From a virus: a stretch of DNA of 64,000 nt. Under the pieces are notes generated by a model. That model did no database searches and was not told the DNA's origin. It saw nothing but the letters and a program-made list of their open reading frames with translations. The position numbers were made by a program, and so were the translations under genes. The stretch lies in the IMG/VR virus record IMGVR_UViG_3300014050_000006, positions 1-64,000 of that record; one strand, 5' to 3'. Numbering within the stretch: position 1 is the stretch's first letter; each line of letters starts with the position of its first letter. Shown here piece by piece: positions 7,936 to 15,860 of the stretch.

Positions 7936-7964
7936 TTGACTTTACTTAATATTTAAGATAAAAT
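7936..7964 (+). promoter_or_regulatory. Sigma-70-like promoter, TTGACT-N17-TAAAAT
   Basis: The -35 TTGACT (7936-7941), exact 17-nt spacer and -10 TAAAAT (7959-7964) lie in the 41-bp gap after the DUF6582-like gene. The -10 ends 8 nt before the TTG start at 7973, so transcription would begin almost at the start codon. Confidence 0.65.
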
Positions 7965-7972
7965 TTATTATC

Positions 7973-8896
7973 TTGAATAATATTAAAGATTATATTGTAT
8001 CTTATTATAGGAATTTAGAATCTACTAAGTTAAATTCTATTGAAATAGAATATCAAAAAAGCATAAGAAATGCTTTTACAAATAATCCTGGAATTGGTGA
8101 TACAACAATTATTAATCAATTATTATTCGTTAATGAAAACCAACGTAGCGATATTAACATACTAAGCTACTCAAGACATTTTAATGATATATTAAAATTT
8201 AATAAATTTGCAAATACTAATCATATAAATGGAGAAGACTTTATTAGAACAGAATTATTAGAAATGTATAATTTAGGTTCTGGACATATAATCCAAAAAA
8301 TGCGTAGATTTTTTAATCTGCCAGTTTTAAATAAACCAAAATCATTTCTTAATACTGGTAAACAAAAAGTAAAAAATAAAATAGGTATTCATTTAACAAC
8401 TGGACAAAGTGCATTTGAATTATCTAATTTAAATTTTAGACCAAGGCAAATTTATCAAGAGAATTTAGAAATATTAAAGAAATTTATCAAAGAAAACAAT
8501 CAATATACATTTGTTGAATTTGGTGGTCAATCACTAAATATAGAAAATTGTGTTAATTTCTGTGGTAAAAGTCTAGTTGATTCTATTGAAGAATTGTCTA
8601 CTTGTGAATATCTTATTGGGTTAAATAGTGGATTCATGAATCTAGCAGCTTGTTTTGATATTAAGTCTATAATAATAGTAAATATTCCAATAAAAGCCTC
8701 AGATCTTGTTTTACCAGTTTTAAAGGATGTCAAGATACCAGATATGAATTGGCTATACCCACAGAATGTTCACCTACATCAAGATAATGAATCTTTAACA
8801 GTTCCAAGATTTTCTTATGAAAATATACGAAAAGCTATAGAAGGAAATATTTATCCATTTTGGAAAGATGAATATTTAGATTTGATCTATGATTAA
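7973..8896 (+). CDS. GT9-like glycosyltransferase with TTG start
   Basis: The 307-residue protein has a GIGDTT loop near residue 40 and a C-terminal IGLNSGFMNLAACFDIKSIIIV segment (about 215-236). Together they resemble the GT9/heptosyltransferase fold, with degenerate nucleotide-sugar residues. The TTG at 7973 is the best start: no ATG lies nearby in frame and a strong promoter ends 8 nt upstream. The C-terminal end (about 250-300) is Trp/Tyr/Pro-rich. It overlaps the next gene by 8 nt. The family call is moderate; TPR-linked variants of this fold exist. Confidence 0.55.
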   Translation: MNNIKDYIVSYYRNLESTKLNSIEIEYQKSIRNAFTNNPGIGDTTIINQLLFVNENQRSDINILSYSRHFNDILKFNKFANTNHINGEDFIRTELLEMYNLGSGHIIQKMRRFFNLPVLNKPKSFLNTGKQKVKNKIGIHLTTGQSAFELSNLNFRPRQIYQENLEILKKFIKENNQYTFVEFGGQSLNIENCVNFCGKSLVDSIEELSTCEYLIGLNSGFMNLAACFDIKSIIIVNIPIKASDLVLPVLKDVKIPDMNWLYPQNVHLHQDNESLTVPRFSYENIRKAIEGNIYPFWKDEYLDLIYD

Positions 8897-9227
8897 CCTA
8901 TTAGTTGATGAAGCTTATGCTTTTGATTACTTAAGCATACTTCATATTAAAAAAAATATTAATCCAGAATCTCAATCAAATTGGGAAAATTGTTTCTCAT
9001 ATATACAAAATCAACTTGGCGAGGATAAAATGGCAGAAATTATTCATTCGAAAGAATATCAGCACATGATCCAAGCGAATCAAATTACTTTCGATGCTGT
9101 AGAAAAAGCAAGATATGGTTCAATTACAGCCAAAGAAGTTGATGATGCTAATATGTTAAGATACAATAAAAAGTGTGAATTACAAAAAAAATTTTTTAAT
9201 AGTAAAATAAAGGAATTTAAATCATGA
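8889..9227 (+). CDS. Conserved-looking small protein linked to glycosyltransferases
   Basis: The 112-residue protein starts with a hydrophobic LLVDEAYAFDYLSIL segment and continues as predicted amphipathic helices rich in Lys, Glu and Gln. It overlaps the GT9-like gene upstream by 8 nt and the GT34-like gene downstream by 4 nt, which strongly suggests a shared pathway. No membrane helix or catalytic motif is visible. I do not recognise a named family; a chaperone or scaffolding role for the adjacent glycosyltransferases is a guess from context. Confidence 0.5.
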   Translation: MINLLVDEAYAFDYLSILHIKKNINPESQSNWENCFSYIQNQLGEDKMAEIIHSKEYQHMIQANQITFDAVEKARYGSITAKEVDDANMLRYNKKCELQKKFFNSKIKEFKS

Positions 9228-9901
9228 AAACAATGATATTTACTTTATCGAGAGATAATTATAAATCACTTAGAGATCTAACATCTCCCAATAAAATAGA
9301 ATATTGTAAAAAACATGGATATTTATTTGAAGAAAGAAATGATGATTTTCATTTTCAAAATCTTGGTTTTGAAAAAATATATAGAATATTAGAAATATTA
9401 AATCAAGATAAGTGCGACATCTTATATTGGTGTGGAACAGATACATTGATAACTAATTATAATATTAAAATTACTGATTTAATAGATGTCGAACATGATT
9501 TTTTTATTGCAACAGACGCCAATAATATAAATGCAGATTCATTTGTAATTAAAAATACAATAGATGCAAGAGAATTCTTTTTAAAAATTATAAACTCTTA
9601 TCCACAATACGCTCATCATTGTTGGGCTGAACAGCAAGTTATTATAGATCTTATAGCCCAAAATGAACATTACAAAAATATAACAAAAATACTTCCCCAA
9701 AAAATGATAAATTGCTATGATTATAATATATATCCAGATTCTAATTTTTCTGGAGCTATAGATAAACTTAGAAACAAACAAGACTATTATGGTAACTATG
9801 GTCAATGGGAACAAGGAGATTTTTTGATTCATTGGCCAGCTACTAACCTTGAACAACGATTAAATTTGACAAAGAAATATATTCCACTTATTATTAAATA
9901 G
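9224..9901 (+). CDS. GT34-like (GMA12/MNN10) galactosyl/mannosyltransferase
   Basis: The 225-residue protein follows the layout of GT34 enzymes: an N-terminal TLSRDNY strand, an ILYWCGTDTLITN segment (about 66-78) at the DxD position with only one Asp retained (D73), a central AEQQVI helix (about 135-140) and a C-terminal GDFLIHWPA motif (198-206) matching the family's GDxxxHxxG end. Such enzymes transfer Gal or Man from nucleotide sugars. The altered DxD may weaken metal binding. It overlaps the upstream gene by 4 nt and carries the next gene's promoter in its 3' end. Confidence 0.6.
   Translation: MKTMIFTLSRDNYKSLRDLTSPNKIEYCKKHGYLFEERNDDFHFQNLGFEKIYRILEILNQDKCDILYWCGTDTLITNYNIKITDLIDVEHDFFIATDANNINADSFVIKNTIDAREFFLKIINSYPQYAHHCWAEQQVIIDLIAQNEHYKNITKILPQKMINCYDYNIYPDSNFSGAIDKLRNKQDYYGNYGQWEQGDFLIHWPATNLEQRLNLTKKYIPLIIK
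9866..9894 (+). promoter_or_regulatory. Sigma-70-like promoter, TTGACA-N17-TATTAT
   Basis: A perfect -35 (TTGACA, 9866-9871), a 17-nt spacer and TATTAT (9889-9894) lie inside the 3' end of the GT34-like gene. The -10 is 16 nt before the FkbM gene's ATG (9911), predicting a leader of only about 10 nt. Confidence 0.65.
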
Positions 9902-9910
9902 TATAAAAAT

Positions 9911-10594
9911 ATGATAAATATAAAACTTATTGATAAATCAATTTATAACCTAGAATTAGATTCAGATGATTTGAAAAATCATTTTTCAGATAGAAAAAAT
10001 TGTACATTAGAAATTTTGCATCAATTTAATGATTTAAATTATTATGATAATTTTATATCTAAAGATGATAATATTATTTTAGATATTGGCGGTAATATCG
10101 GTTTATTTTCTATTCATGTATCGCCTTATGCCAAAAAGATTATTACTTTAGAACCAACGCCATCTCATTTTAAATTACTTACGAAAATTACTGCTAAATT
10201 TAATAATATTATTCCAATGAATATAGCTTTATCAAATAAATCTGGTACAGAAAGATTTTTTACTTGTCAAACTAATAGCACAATGAATTCTCTTATAAAT
10301 AGAGGACACGTTTATTTTGATGTCGAATCAATTTCTTTAAAAGATTTAATTATAAAAAATGATTTAAATAAAATTGATTTTATAAAATTAGATATAGAAG
10401 GATCAGAAGTAATAGCTTTAAATGAAGAAGTGATTGCATTTATAAGTGATAAAGTTAAAAAGATTTTAATTGAAACTCATGACGTTGGTGATGGATTAGG
10501 ATATGGACACAGAGAAAGATTTGGTGAAATGTTCAAGAATAATGGTTATAAAATTAATTATTTTGGACCAGATGGAGTTTTTGCTTATAAATGA
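9911..10594 (+). CDS. FkbM-family SAM-dependent methyltransferase
   Basis: The 227-residue protein shows the FkbM hallmarks in order: LDIGGNIGLFSI (57-68) for SAM binding, LEPTPSHF (80-87) at strand 2, and IKLDIEGSEVIAL (158-170). FkbM-type enzymes O-methylate sugars or polyketides and are frequent in phage and bacterial glycan clusters. A strong promoter sits just upstream, so this gene can head a transcript running into the transketolase and epimerase genes; it overlaps the transketolase N-terminal gene by 4 nt. The substrate is probably the sugar made by those neighbours. Confidence 0.8.
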   Translation: MINIKLIDKSIYNLELDSDDLKNHFSDRKNCTLEILHQFNDLNYYDNFISKDDNIILDIGGNIGLFSIHVSPYAKKIITLEPTPSHFKLLTKITAKFNNIIPMNIALSNKSGTERFFTCQTNSTMNSLINRGHVYFDVESISLKDLIIKNDLNKIDFIKLDIEGSEVIALNEEVIAFISDKVKKILIETHDVGDGLGYGHRERFGEMFKNNGYKINYFGPDGVFAYK

Positions 10595-11214
10595 ATAAAT
10601 TAGAAAAAAGAATACTAGAAATAAGTTATAATCATAAATTATCTCATTTATCTAGCAATTTAAGTTCTGTGTCTATAATAGATGAAATCTATTCACTTAA
10701 AAAAGAAAATGAACCATTTATTTTAAGTAATGGTCATGCAGGATTAGCTTTATATGTAGTTCTAGAAAAATATTACGGAATCAATGCAGAAAAACTTCAT
10801 GAAAAACATGGAGTTCATCCAAACAGAGATTTAGAAAATAAAATTTTTTATTCAACAGGTAGTTTAGGTTGTGGGTTGCCAGCTGCATGTGGCATGGCCT
10901 TAGCAGACAAAACTAGAAATGTTTACTGCTTAATAAGTGATGGAGAAATGTTTGAAGGAAGTATTTATGAAACTTTTAATATAGTTAATAAATATAAAAT
11001 AAATAATTTAAAAATATATGCTAATGTTAATGGATATAGTGCTTTAGCACAATTTGATAAATATGAAATTATTCAAAAATTAAAAAATTTACATCAAAAC
11101 ATAGAAATAAGATTAACCGATTATATTTATAAAAAATTTCCATTTGTTAATGGATTAGCTGGACATTATAATGTATTAACTGAAAAAGAAATGGAAACTA
11201 TCAAAAATGCGTAG
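10591..11214 (+). CDS. Transketolase-like, N-terminal (thiamine-diphosphate-binding) subunit
   Basis: The 207-residue protein is the PP domain of a transketolase. It has SNGHAG (46-51), GSLGCGL (90-96) and the ThDP/Mg motif as SDGEMFEG (116-123) followed about 25 residues later by ANVNG (144-148). The usual first Gly of GDG is Ser here, but the metal-binding Asp and Asn remain. At 207 residues it is shorter than stand-alone N-subunits (about 270). Overlap of 8 nt with the C-subunit gene implies a heteromeric enzyme. In sugar clusters such enzymes move two-carbon units to make branched or longer sugars; that role is inferred. Confidence 0.8.
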   Translation: MNKLEKRILEISYNHKLSHLSSNLSSVSIIDEIYSLKKENEPFILSNGHAGLALYVVLEKYYGINAEKLHEKHGVHPNRDLENKIFYSTGSLGCGLPAACGMALADKTRNVYCLISDGEMFEGSIYETFNIVNKYKINNLKIYANVNGYSALAQFDKYEIIQKLKNLHQNIEIRLTDYIYKKFPFVNGLAGHYNVLTEKEMETIKNA

Positions 11215-11683
11215 AATATTTTTTCAAGAATTACATAAAAATATGAGCCAAAATGATAAGATATTATCATTAACTGGAGATCTTGGTTATGGTGGTTTTG
11301 ATAAGATAATATCTGATTATCCCGATAGATTTTTAAATTGTCAAGCAGCAGAATTTTCTATGATGGGAGTCGCATGTGGATTAGCTCTCGAAGGCAAAAT
11401 ACCAGTTGTTTATTCGATTGGTACTTTTTTAATTTATAGACCATTTGAGATAATTAGAACATATATCAATCATGAAAATATTCCAGTAAAATTAATTTGT
11501 AGTGGCAGAGATAAAGATTATGAACACGATGGCATTAGTCATTGGATGGATGATATTAAGGAATACCTAGATACTTTTAAAAATATAAAACAATACTGGC
11601 CCCAAAATGAAAAAGAAATGATAGATTCTTTACCAGAATTATTAAATAATAATAAACCATGTTTTTTAAGTTTAAAAAGATAA
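11207..11683 (+). CDS. Transketolase-like, pyrimidine-binding subunit lacking the C-terminal domain
   Basis: The 158-residue protein matches the Pyr domain of transketolase/DXS enzymes: LTGDLG (22-27), the conserved Glu that activates ThDP (E49 in QAAEFSMMG), the VVYSIGTFLIYRPFE strand-helix (67-81) and a DGISHW His (H112). The third transketolase domain is absent, whereas stand-alone C-subunits are about 300 residues. With the upstream gene it would make a minimal two-domain enzyme. The stop codon abuts the start of the SDR gene. Confidence 0.8.
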   Translation: MRRIFFQELHKNMSQNDKILSLTGDLGYGGFDKIISDYPDRFLNCQAAEFSMMGVACGLALEGKIPVVYSIGTFLIYRPFEIIRTYINHENIPVKLICSGRDKDYEHDGISHWMDDIKEYLDTFKNIKQYWPQNEKEMIDSLPELLNNNKPCFLSLKR

Positions 11684-12457
11684 ATGAAGATTTTAGTTAC
11701 TGGTGGTTCTGGATTTGTAGGCAAAAGTCTAATATCTAAATTAAATAAATATACTTTACTATATCCAACTAGCACGGAACTAGATTTAACTGATGCGAAA
11801 AAACTAGAAGATTATTTAGATTTTCATAATTTTGATTTCATTATTAATTCTGCAGTAAGAGGTGGAAGAAGAACTAGAGTAGATACTGAAAAAGATTTTT
11901 ATAATAATATTAAAATATTAGATAATATTTTAAATCTTAAAAAAGAAAATACAAAGCTAATAACTTTTTCTAGCGGAGCAGAAATATATAAGCAAGATAC
12001 TTTTTATGGATTAAGTAAAAAAATTTGTACATCTTTAATTAAAGATAAACAAAATATAAAAAATTTAAGAATATTTAATGTATTTGGTGAACTTGGGATG
12101 AAGGATTCTTTCGTATATTCTACTATAGAAAAATGTTTAAAAAATGAAGATATAGTAATTTGGGAAAATTTGTTTTTCGATGTATATTATATTAACGATT
12201 TAATTAATTTAATTGATTTAATTATAATTAATAATTCAAAAGAATATGAAGAAATTGATTGCGTATATGAAAAAAAATATAAACTAAGTGATATAGCGCA
12301 AATTATTAAAAATATATCTAATTCCAAAAGTAATATCATTATACAAAACGATAATAATTTAAAATATATAGGTAATCATAAACATATACCCAATCTGCAT
12401 TTAACTTCAATAGAAGATAGTTTAAATAATTTAATCCAATATCAAATAAATAATTGA
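11684..12457 (+). CDS. NAD-dependent nucleotide-sugar epimerase/reductase (extended SDR)
   Basis: The 257-residue protein has the Rossmann motif GGSGFVG (7-13), an INSAVRGG segment (54-61), catalytic-type Ser (ITFSSGAE, 93-100) and Tyr-x3-Lys (Y108, K112). The NSAxxGG pattern resembles GDP-fucose synthetase and related 3,5-epimerase/4-reductases, which would fit the GDP-mannose 4,6-dehydratase gene next door: dehydratase product, then reduction to a 6-deoxyhexose. It is shorter than GDP-fucose synthetase (about 310). Exact product unknown. Confidence 0.7.
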   Translation: MKILVTGGSGFVGKSLISKLNKYTLLYPTSTELDLTDAKKLEDYLDFHNFDFIINSAVRGGRRTRVDTEKDFYNNIKILDNILNLKKENTKLITFSSGAEIYKQDTFYGLSKKICTSLIKDKQNIKNLRIFNVFGELGMKDSFVYSTIEKCLKNEDIVIWENLFFDVYYINDLINLIDLIIINNSKEYEEIDCVYEKKYKLSDIAQIIKNISNSKSNIIIQNDNNLKYIGNHKHIPNLHLTSIEDSLNNLIQYQINN

Positions 12458-12482
12458 ATTTTATCTTTATAGAGTATAAAAT
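12454..12482 (+). promoter_or_regulatory. Sigma-70-like promoter, TTGAAT-N17-TAAAAT
   Basis: TTGAAT (12454-12459), an exact 17-nt spacer and TAAAAT (12477-12482) span the SDR stop codon and the short gap. The -10 ends 6 nt before the ATG at 12489, predicting a leaderless mRNA. Confidence 0.55.
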
Positions 12483-12488
12483 ATTAAA

Positions 12489-13631
12489 ATGAGTCAAAAT
12501 TTTAAAGAAACATATTACGGCAAAAAGATAGATACAGCTAATATTTTAAATATTGAAGACGCCGCAAAGATAATAAAAGGAAGAAAAACTGTAGTAATTA
12601 CTGGAGTTACTGGTCAAGATGGTAGCCATATGGTTGATTTTTTGTTAAAAAATACTGATCTTTTAATATTTGGAGGAGTTAGGAGACTTAGTGTTTATAA
12701 TCATAAAAATATTAAACATATTAATTCTGATAGATTTCATTTAATTAATTTTGATTTAACAGATTCTCATGCAATAGCAAGAACTGTAGAAAAACTTCAA
12801 CCAGATTATTTTATTAATTTCGCTGCTCAAAGTTTTGTTGCAAGTAGTTGGGATTTTGCTAGGCAAACATGGGCTACAAATTCAACTTCTGTATTGGATA
12901 TTTTAGAAGCAATTAGATTATATAAACCAAATTGTAGATTATATCAAGCTGGATCTAGCGAAGAATTTGGTAATGTTCTTTATGCACCACAAGATGAAAA
13001 ACATCCGTTAAGGCCAAGAAGCCCTTATGGAGCAAGTAAAGCTGCATCTAGACAACTTATTAAAGTTTATCGTGATTCTTATAATCTTTATGCAATTCAA
13101 GGATGGTTATTTAATCATGAAGGAACAAGACGCGGCGAAGAATTTGTAACAAGAAAAATTACAAAAAATGTTGCTAGAATTTATCATGCATTAAAAAATA
13201 ATCAAGAATTTATTCCTTTAGAATTAGGAAACATGGAAGCAAAAAGAGATTGGAGTGATTCAGAAGATTTCATTGAAGGCGTATGGATGATGTTAAATCA
13301 AGATATTTATAATAAAAATTATAATGGAATACCCCAAGAATACGTTTTCTCATCTAATGAAACTCATACAATTAAAGAATTTGTAGAAAAAGCTTTTGAT
13401 ATTGCTGGCATAAAAGGAAATTGGATAGGTCAAAATGAACATTTAATGTATGTTTTAAATGATAAAACCTTAGTTCAAATTAATCCTAAATTTTATAGAC
13501 CAGCAGAAGTAGAGTTATTACTTGGAGATTCTACAAAAGCTAGAGAAGAATTAGGATGGAAACCAAAAATTTCATTTGACAATTTAATCAAAAAGATGGT
13601 AATATCAGATATTGAAAATTACCAACCATAA
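12489..13631 (+). CDS. gmd: GDP-mannose 4,6-dehydratase
   Basis: The 380-residue protein is a clear GMD: GVTGQDGSHM (39-48) at the NADP site, FAAQSFVASSW (111-121), catalytic GSSEEFG (155-161), the Tyr-x3-Lys pair in SPYGASKA (Y180, K184) and the Arg-rich NHEGTRRGEEFVTRKI segment (209-224). It converts GDP-D-mannose to GDP-4-keto-6-deoxymannose, the precursor of fucose, rhamnose, colitose or perosamine. An N-terminal extension of about 30 residues precedes the usual start; a promoter 6 nt upstream supports the ATG at 12489. The neighbouring SDR is the likely next enzyme. Confidence 0.9.
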   Translation: MSQNFKETYYGKKIDTANILNIEDAAKIIKGRKTVVITGVTGQDGSHMVDFLLKNTDLLIFGGVRRLSVYNHKNIKHINSDRFHLINFDLTDSHAIARTVEKLQPDYFINFAAQSFVASSWDFARQTWATNSTSVLDILEAIRLYKPNCRLYQAGSSEEFGNVLYAPQDEKHPLRPRSPYGASKAASRQLIKVYRDSYNLYAIQGWLFNHEGTRRGEEFVTRKITKNVARIYHALKNNQEFIPLELGNMEAKRDWSDSEDFIEGVWMMLNQDIYNKNYNGIPQEYVFSSNETHTIKEFVEKAFDIAGIKGNWIGQNEHLMYVLNDKTLVQINPKFYRPAEVELLLGDSTKAREELGWKPKISFDNLIKKMVISDIENYQP

Positions 13632-13953
13632 ACTTTGTCAATTTATAGTCAAAAAATTTGTAAAAAAAGATATAATTTGGCCAAAAGAAATTAAAATAGC
13701 TAAAACTTTAATACAAAGTTATACTTATTTTAAATATTGGAATAATTTAACAGAATTAAATTTACCTAGTTTAGCATGGTTTTTAACAAGTGATGGTAAA
13801 AATTTTTTAAGAAAAGAATACTTTAAACAAAAATTAACTCTTAAAGAACGTAAAAATATAATTCTTCAAGAAAATAAATTAGGAGAAGATAAAAAAGTTT
13901 GCCAAAAACCTAAAAGTTTGTTAGAATTTATAAGATATGGGAAGAAAACCTAA
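13612..13953 (+). CDS. Small basic protein upstream of the recombinase
   Basis: The 113-residue protein starts with TTG 20 nt inside the end of gmd and overlaps the recombinase gene by 17 nt. It is Lys-rich (strongly basic) and Trp-containing, with no membrane helix. The central IKIAKTLIQSYTYFKYWNNL stretch looks helical. Position and charge suggest a DNA-binding accessory to the recombinase, comparable in setting to mediator proteins of T4-type phages, but there is no recognisable UvsY or gp59 motif. The non-ATG start is the only one covering the conserved-looking N-terminus. Confidence 0.5.
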   Translation: MKITNHKLCQFIVKKFVKKDIIWPKEIKIAKTLIQSYTYFKYWNNLTELNLPSLAWFLTSDGKNFLRKEYFKQKLTLKERKNIILQENKLGEDKKVCQKPKSLLEFIRYGKKT

Positions 13954-15079
13954 AGAAGAAGTCGTTGAATCATCTGGTCCAAGTGCATCAGATAGATTAT
14001 TATCATTTTTAAAAGACAACAAAGATGACCATTATAATTTTGAAGATGAGGTATATTACAAGGTATCTACTGGTAGTCTAAATTTAGACATAGCTACGGG
14101 TGGTGGTTTATGCCCAGGTTTACATAGATTCATTGGAATGAATGAAGGTGGTAAAACTTCAGAAGCACTTGAAGTAACAAAGAACTTTCTTAAATCAGTA
14201 GAAAACTCTAGAGCTTTACTTTTTAAGGCAGAAGGAAGACTAAGTAAAGAAATTAAAGAACGATCTGGAATTAAATTCGTAACTGACCCTAAAGAATGGG
14301 TTGACGGAACTTGCTTCGTTTTTGAATGTAATATTTTTGAAACAGTTTCAGAATTGATGAAAGATTTGATTCAATCTAATGATGAAGGAAAGAGGTACAT
14401 GTTTATTCTTGATTCAGTTGATGGATTAATGACTAAAGGTGATGCTCAAAAGAGCATGACAGAAGCAACAAAGGTTGCAGGAGGAGCAGTTATCTCATCA
14501 ATGTTAATGAAAAAAATTTCTCTTGCTCTTTCTAAACGTGGACATATGGCTATTTTCATTAGTCAAGTTCGATCTGATATTAAGCTTGATCCTTATGCTG
14601 CAAATAAAGATATTCGTCAAACCACTGCAACTGGTGGAAATGCTTTATTGCATTTTGCGAATTGGATTCTTGAATTTGAACCAAAGTTTAATAAAGATCT
14701 TATTCTTGAAAAACCAAATGATAAGTATGATCCAGTAAAAAATAAAATTATTGGACATAATGTGAAGATTGTAATTAAAAAATCTACAAATGAATCTACA
14801 AATTCTAAGATTCAATATCCAATTAAATATGGTCGTAAAGATGGTTCTTCGGTTTGGAGAGAATATGAAGTTATTGATCAAATCCTTGCTTGGGAATTTG
14901 CAACAGCAAAAGGTGCATGGGTAACATTCTCAGATGAGATTATTGATGAACTTAAAAATCAAAATCTTGAACTCAAGAAACAACATCAAGGAATAGATAA
15001 TCTTAGATCTTATCTTGAAGAAAATAAACCAATTGTAGATTACTTTTACAATAAATTTATTAATACTTTGGCTTCATGA
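13937..15079 (+). CDS. uvsX: UvsX/RecA-like recombinase
   Basis: The 380-residue protein has the RecA-fold core: a VSTGSLNLDIATGGG segment (43-57), a Walker A loop written GMNEGGKT (67-74) instead of the usual GPxxSGKT, a catalytic-type Glu in KAEGR (E99), Walker B MFILDSVDGL (155-164) and an L2-like region followed by ATGGNALLHFANWIL (about 233-247). It binds ssDNA and promotes strand exchange in phage recombination-dependent replication. The Walker A variant keeps the essential Gly-Lys-Thr. It overlaps the following nuclease gene by 4 nt. Confidence 0.85.
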   Translation: MGRKPKEEVVESSGPSASDRLLSFLKDNKDDHYNFEDEVYYKVSTGSLNLDIATGGGLCPGLHRFIGMNEGGKTSEALEVTKNFLKSVENSRALLFKAEGRLSKEIKERSGIKFVTDPKEWVDGTCFVFECNIFETVSELMKDLIQSNDEGKRYMFILDSVDGLMTKGDAQKSMTEATKVAGGAVISSMLMKKISLALSKRGHMAIFISQVRSDIKLDPYAANKDIRQTTATGGNALLHFANWILEFEPKFNKDLILEKPNDKYDPVKNKIIGHNVKIVIKKSTNESTNSKIQYPIKYGRKDGSSVWREYEVIDQILAWEFATAKGAWVTFSDEIIDELKNQNLELKKQHQGIDNLRSYLEENKPIVDYFYNKFINTLAS

Positions 15080-15495
15080 GATTATTAAATATTAACGGCA
15101 AGCTCGTTAATAAAAATGTAAGAAAATACTTAATAGATTGGGAAGGCAAAAGTCGTAGTAAATTACAATTTAAGTTTAAACAATTTTTTTATCCTTACTG
15201 GAAAAATCATATAGTTTATGAAGAGTTTCCAGTTTATGGAAGTATGCTTAAAGTTGATTTATTAAATGCAACAAAAAAGATAGCAGTTGAAATACAAGGC
15301 AATCAACATGAGAGCTTTAATAAGTTCTTTCATGATAATTCAAGATTAAAATACCTTCAAAGTATCAAAAGAGATGTTAAAAAGGAAAAATGGCTTGATA
15401 TAAATGGATTTAAATTCCTAGAGCTTTATGAAGATGACCTTAAGGATTTATCACCACAATATATAGAAGAAAAGTGTGGAATATTGATTATTTAA
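15076..15495 (+). CDS. Small PD-(D/E)XK-type endonuclease
   Basis: The 139-residue protein shows the single-domain PD-(D/E)XK/Vsr-like arrangement: an N-terminal Glu (EEFP, about 49-52), a catalytic Asp on the next strand (VDLLN, D61) and a Glu-x-Gln (VEIQGNQHES, E72, Q74) where Lys is often found, followed by a His. A WLDINGFKFLEL strand-helix closes the fold. It lies directly behind the recombinase with a 4-nt overlap, so junction resolution or repair cleavage is likely. The Gln-for-Lys change occurs in known subfamilies. Confidence 0.7.
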   Translation: MRLLNINGKLVNKNVRKYLIDWEGKSRSKLQFKFKQFFYPYWKNHIVYEEFPVYGSMLKVDLLNATKKIAVEIQGNQHESFNKFFHDNSRLKYLQSIKRDVKKEKWLDINGFKFLELYEDDLKDLSPQYIEEKCGILII

Positions 15496-15501
15496 GTGTA
15501 A
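15494..15501 (+). promoter_or_regulatory. AAGTGTAA element before the 98-aa gene
   Basis: A GTGTAA core overlapping the nuclease stop codon lies 9 nt before the GTG at 15511. That distance is close to the 10 nt seen at 2224 and 2506 and slightly favours GTG over the TTG at 15508. Confidence 0.25.
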
Positions 15502-15507
15502 AAATGG

Positions 15508-15804
15508 TTGGTGACAAATAAAAAGAAATTTAATTTTCCTAATAACTTATTAAAGCAATTAGACGAATGTAGCTTTGGCGGATATATTTTATTTAATTTT
15601 AATTCTAAAGGTGATCCTCAAGTCTTTACAAAATTTGATAATCAAATGAACGCTATGGCTTTATTATACTATCTTGGTTCTTGGAGTAATACAGTAGATC
15701 AAATGAATATGGATGCAACAGCAGATGCTATTATGGAGCAATCAGATAAAAATAATAATAAAAATGATGATAAATTTGATGATGGTTTTGAAGAAGAAGA
15801 ATAA
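15508..15804 (+). CDS. Small acidic-tailed replication-module protein
   Basis: The frame can start at TTG 15508 or GTG 15511; an ATG at 15505 is out of frame and hits a stop after five codons. The roughly 97-residue protein has a compact alpha/beta N-terminal part (about 1-60) and a very acidic Asp/Glu/Asn tail (about 75-98, ending FEEEE). Its GYILFNF...ALLYYLGSW pattern resembles the 74-residue protein at 21721-21945, so the two may be distant paralogues. An acidic tail in this setting may recruit replication partners, but function is unknown. Confidence 0.5.
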   Translation: MVTNKKKFNFPNNLLKQLDECSFGGYILFNFNSKGDPQVFTKFDNQMNAMALLYYLGSWSNTVDQMNMDATADAIMEQSDKNNNKNDDKFDDGFEEEE

Positions 15805-15824
15805 TCTAAATACGAATACTTTAC

Positions 15825-15853
15825 TTGACTTTTAATTTTTAACATAGTATTAT
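15825..15853 (+). promoter_or_regulatory. Sigma-70-like promoter of the helicase gene, TTGACT-N17-TATTAT
   Basis: TTGACT (15825-15830), a 17-nt spacer and TATTAT (15848-15853) fill the 56-bp gap. The -10 ends 7 nt before the ATG at 15861, so the predicted +1 falls at or next to the A of the start codon. Confidence 0.75.
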
Positions 15854-15860
15854 ATATAGA

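Noticed and set aside
15505-15507. ATG as start of the 98-residue gene
   Set aside because: Out of frame; it meets a stop codon after five codons. The in-frame starts are TTG 15508 or GTG 15511.
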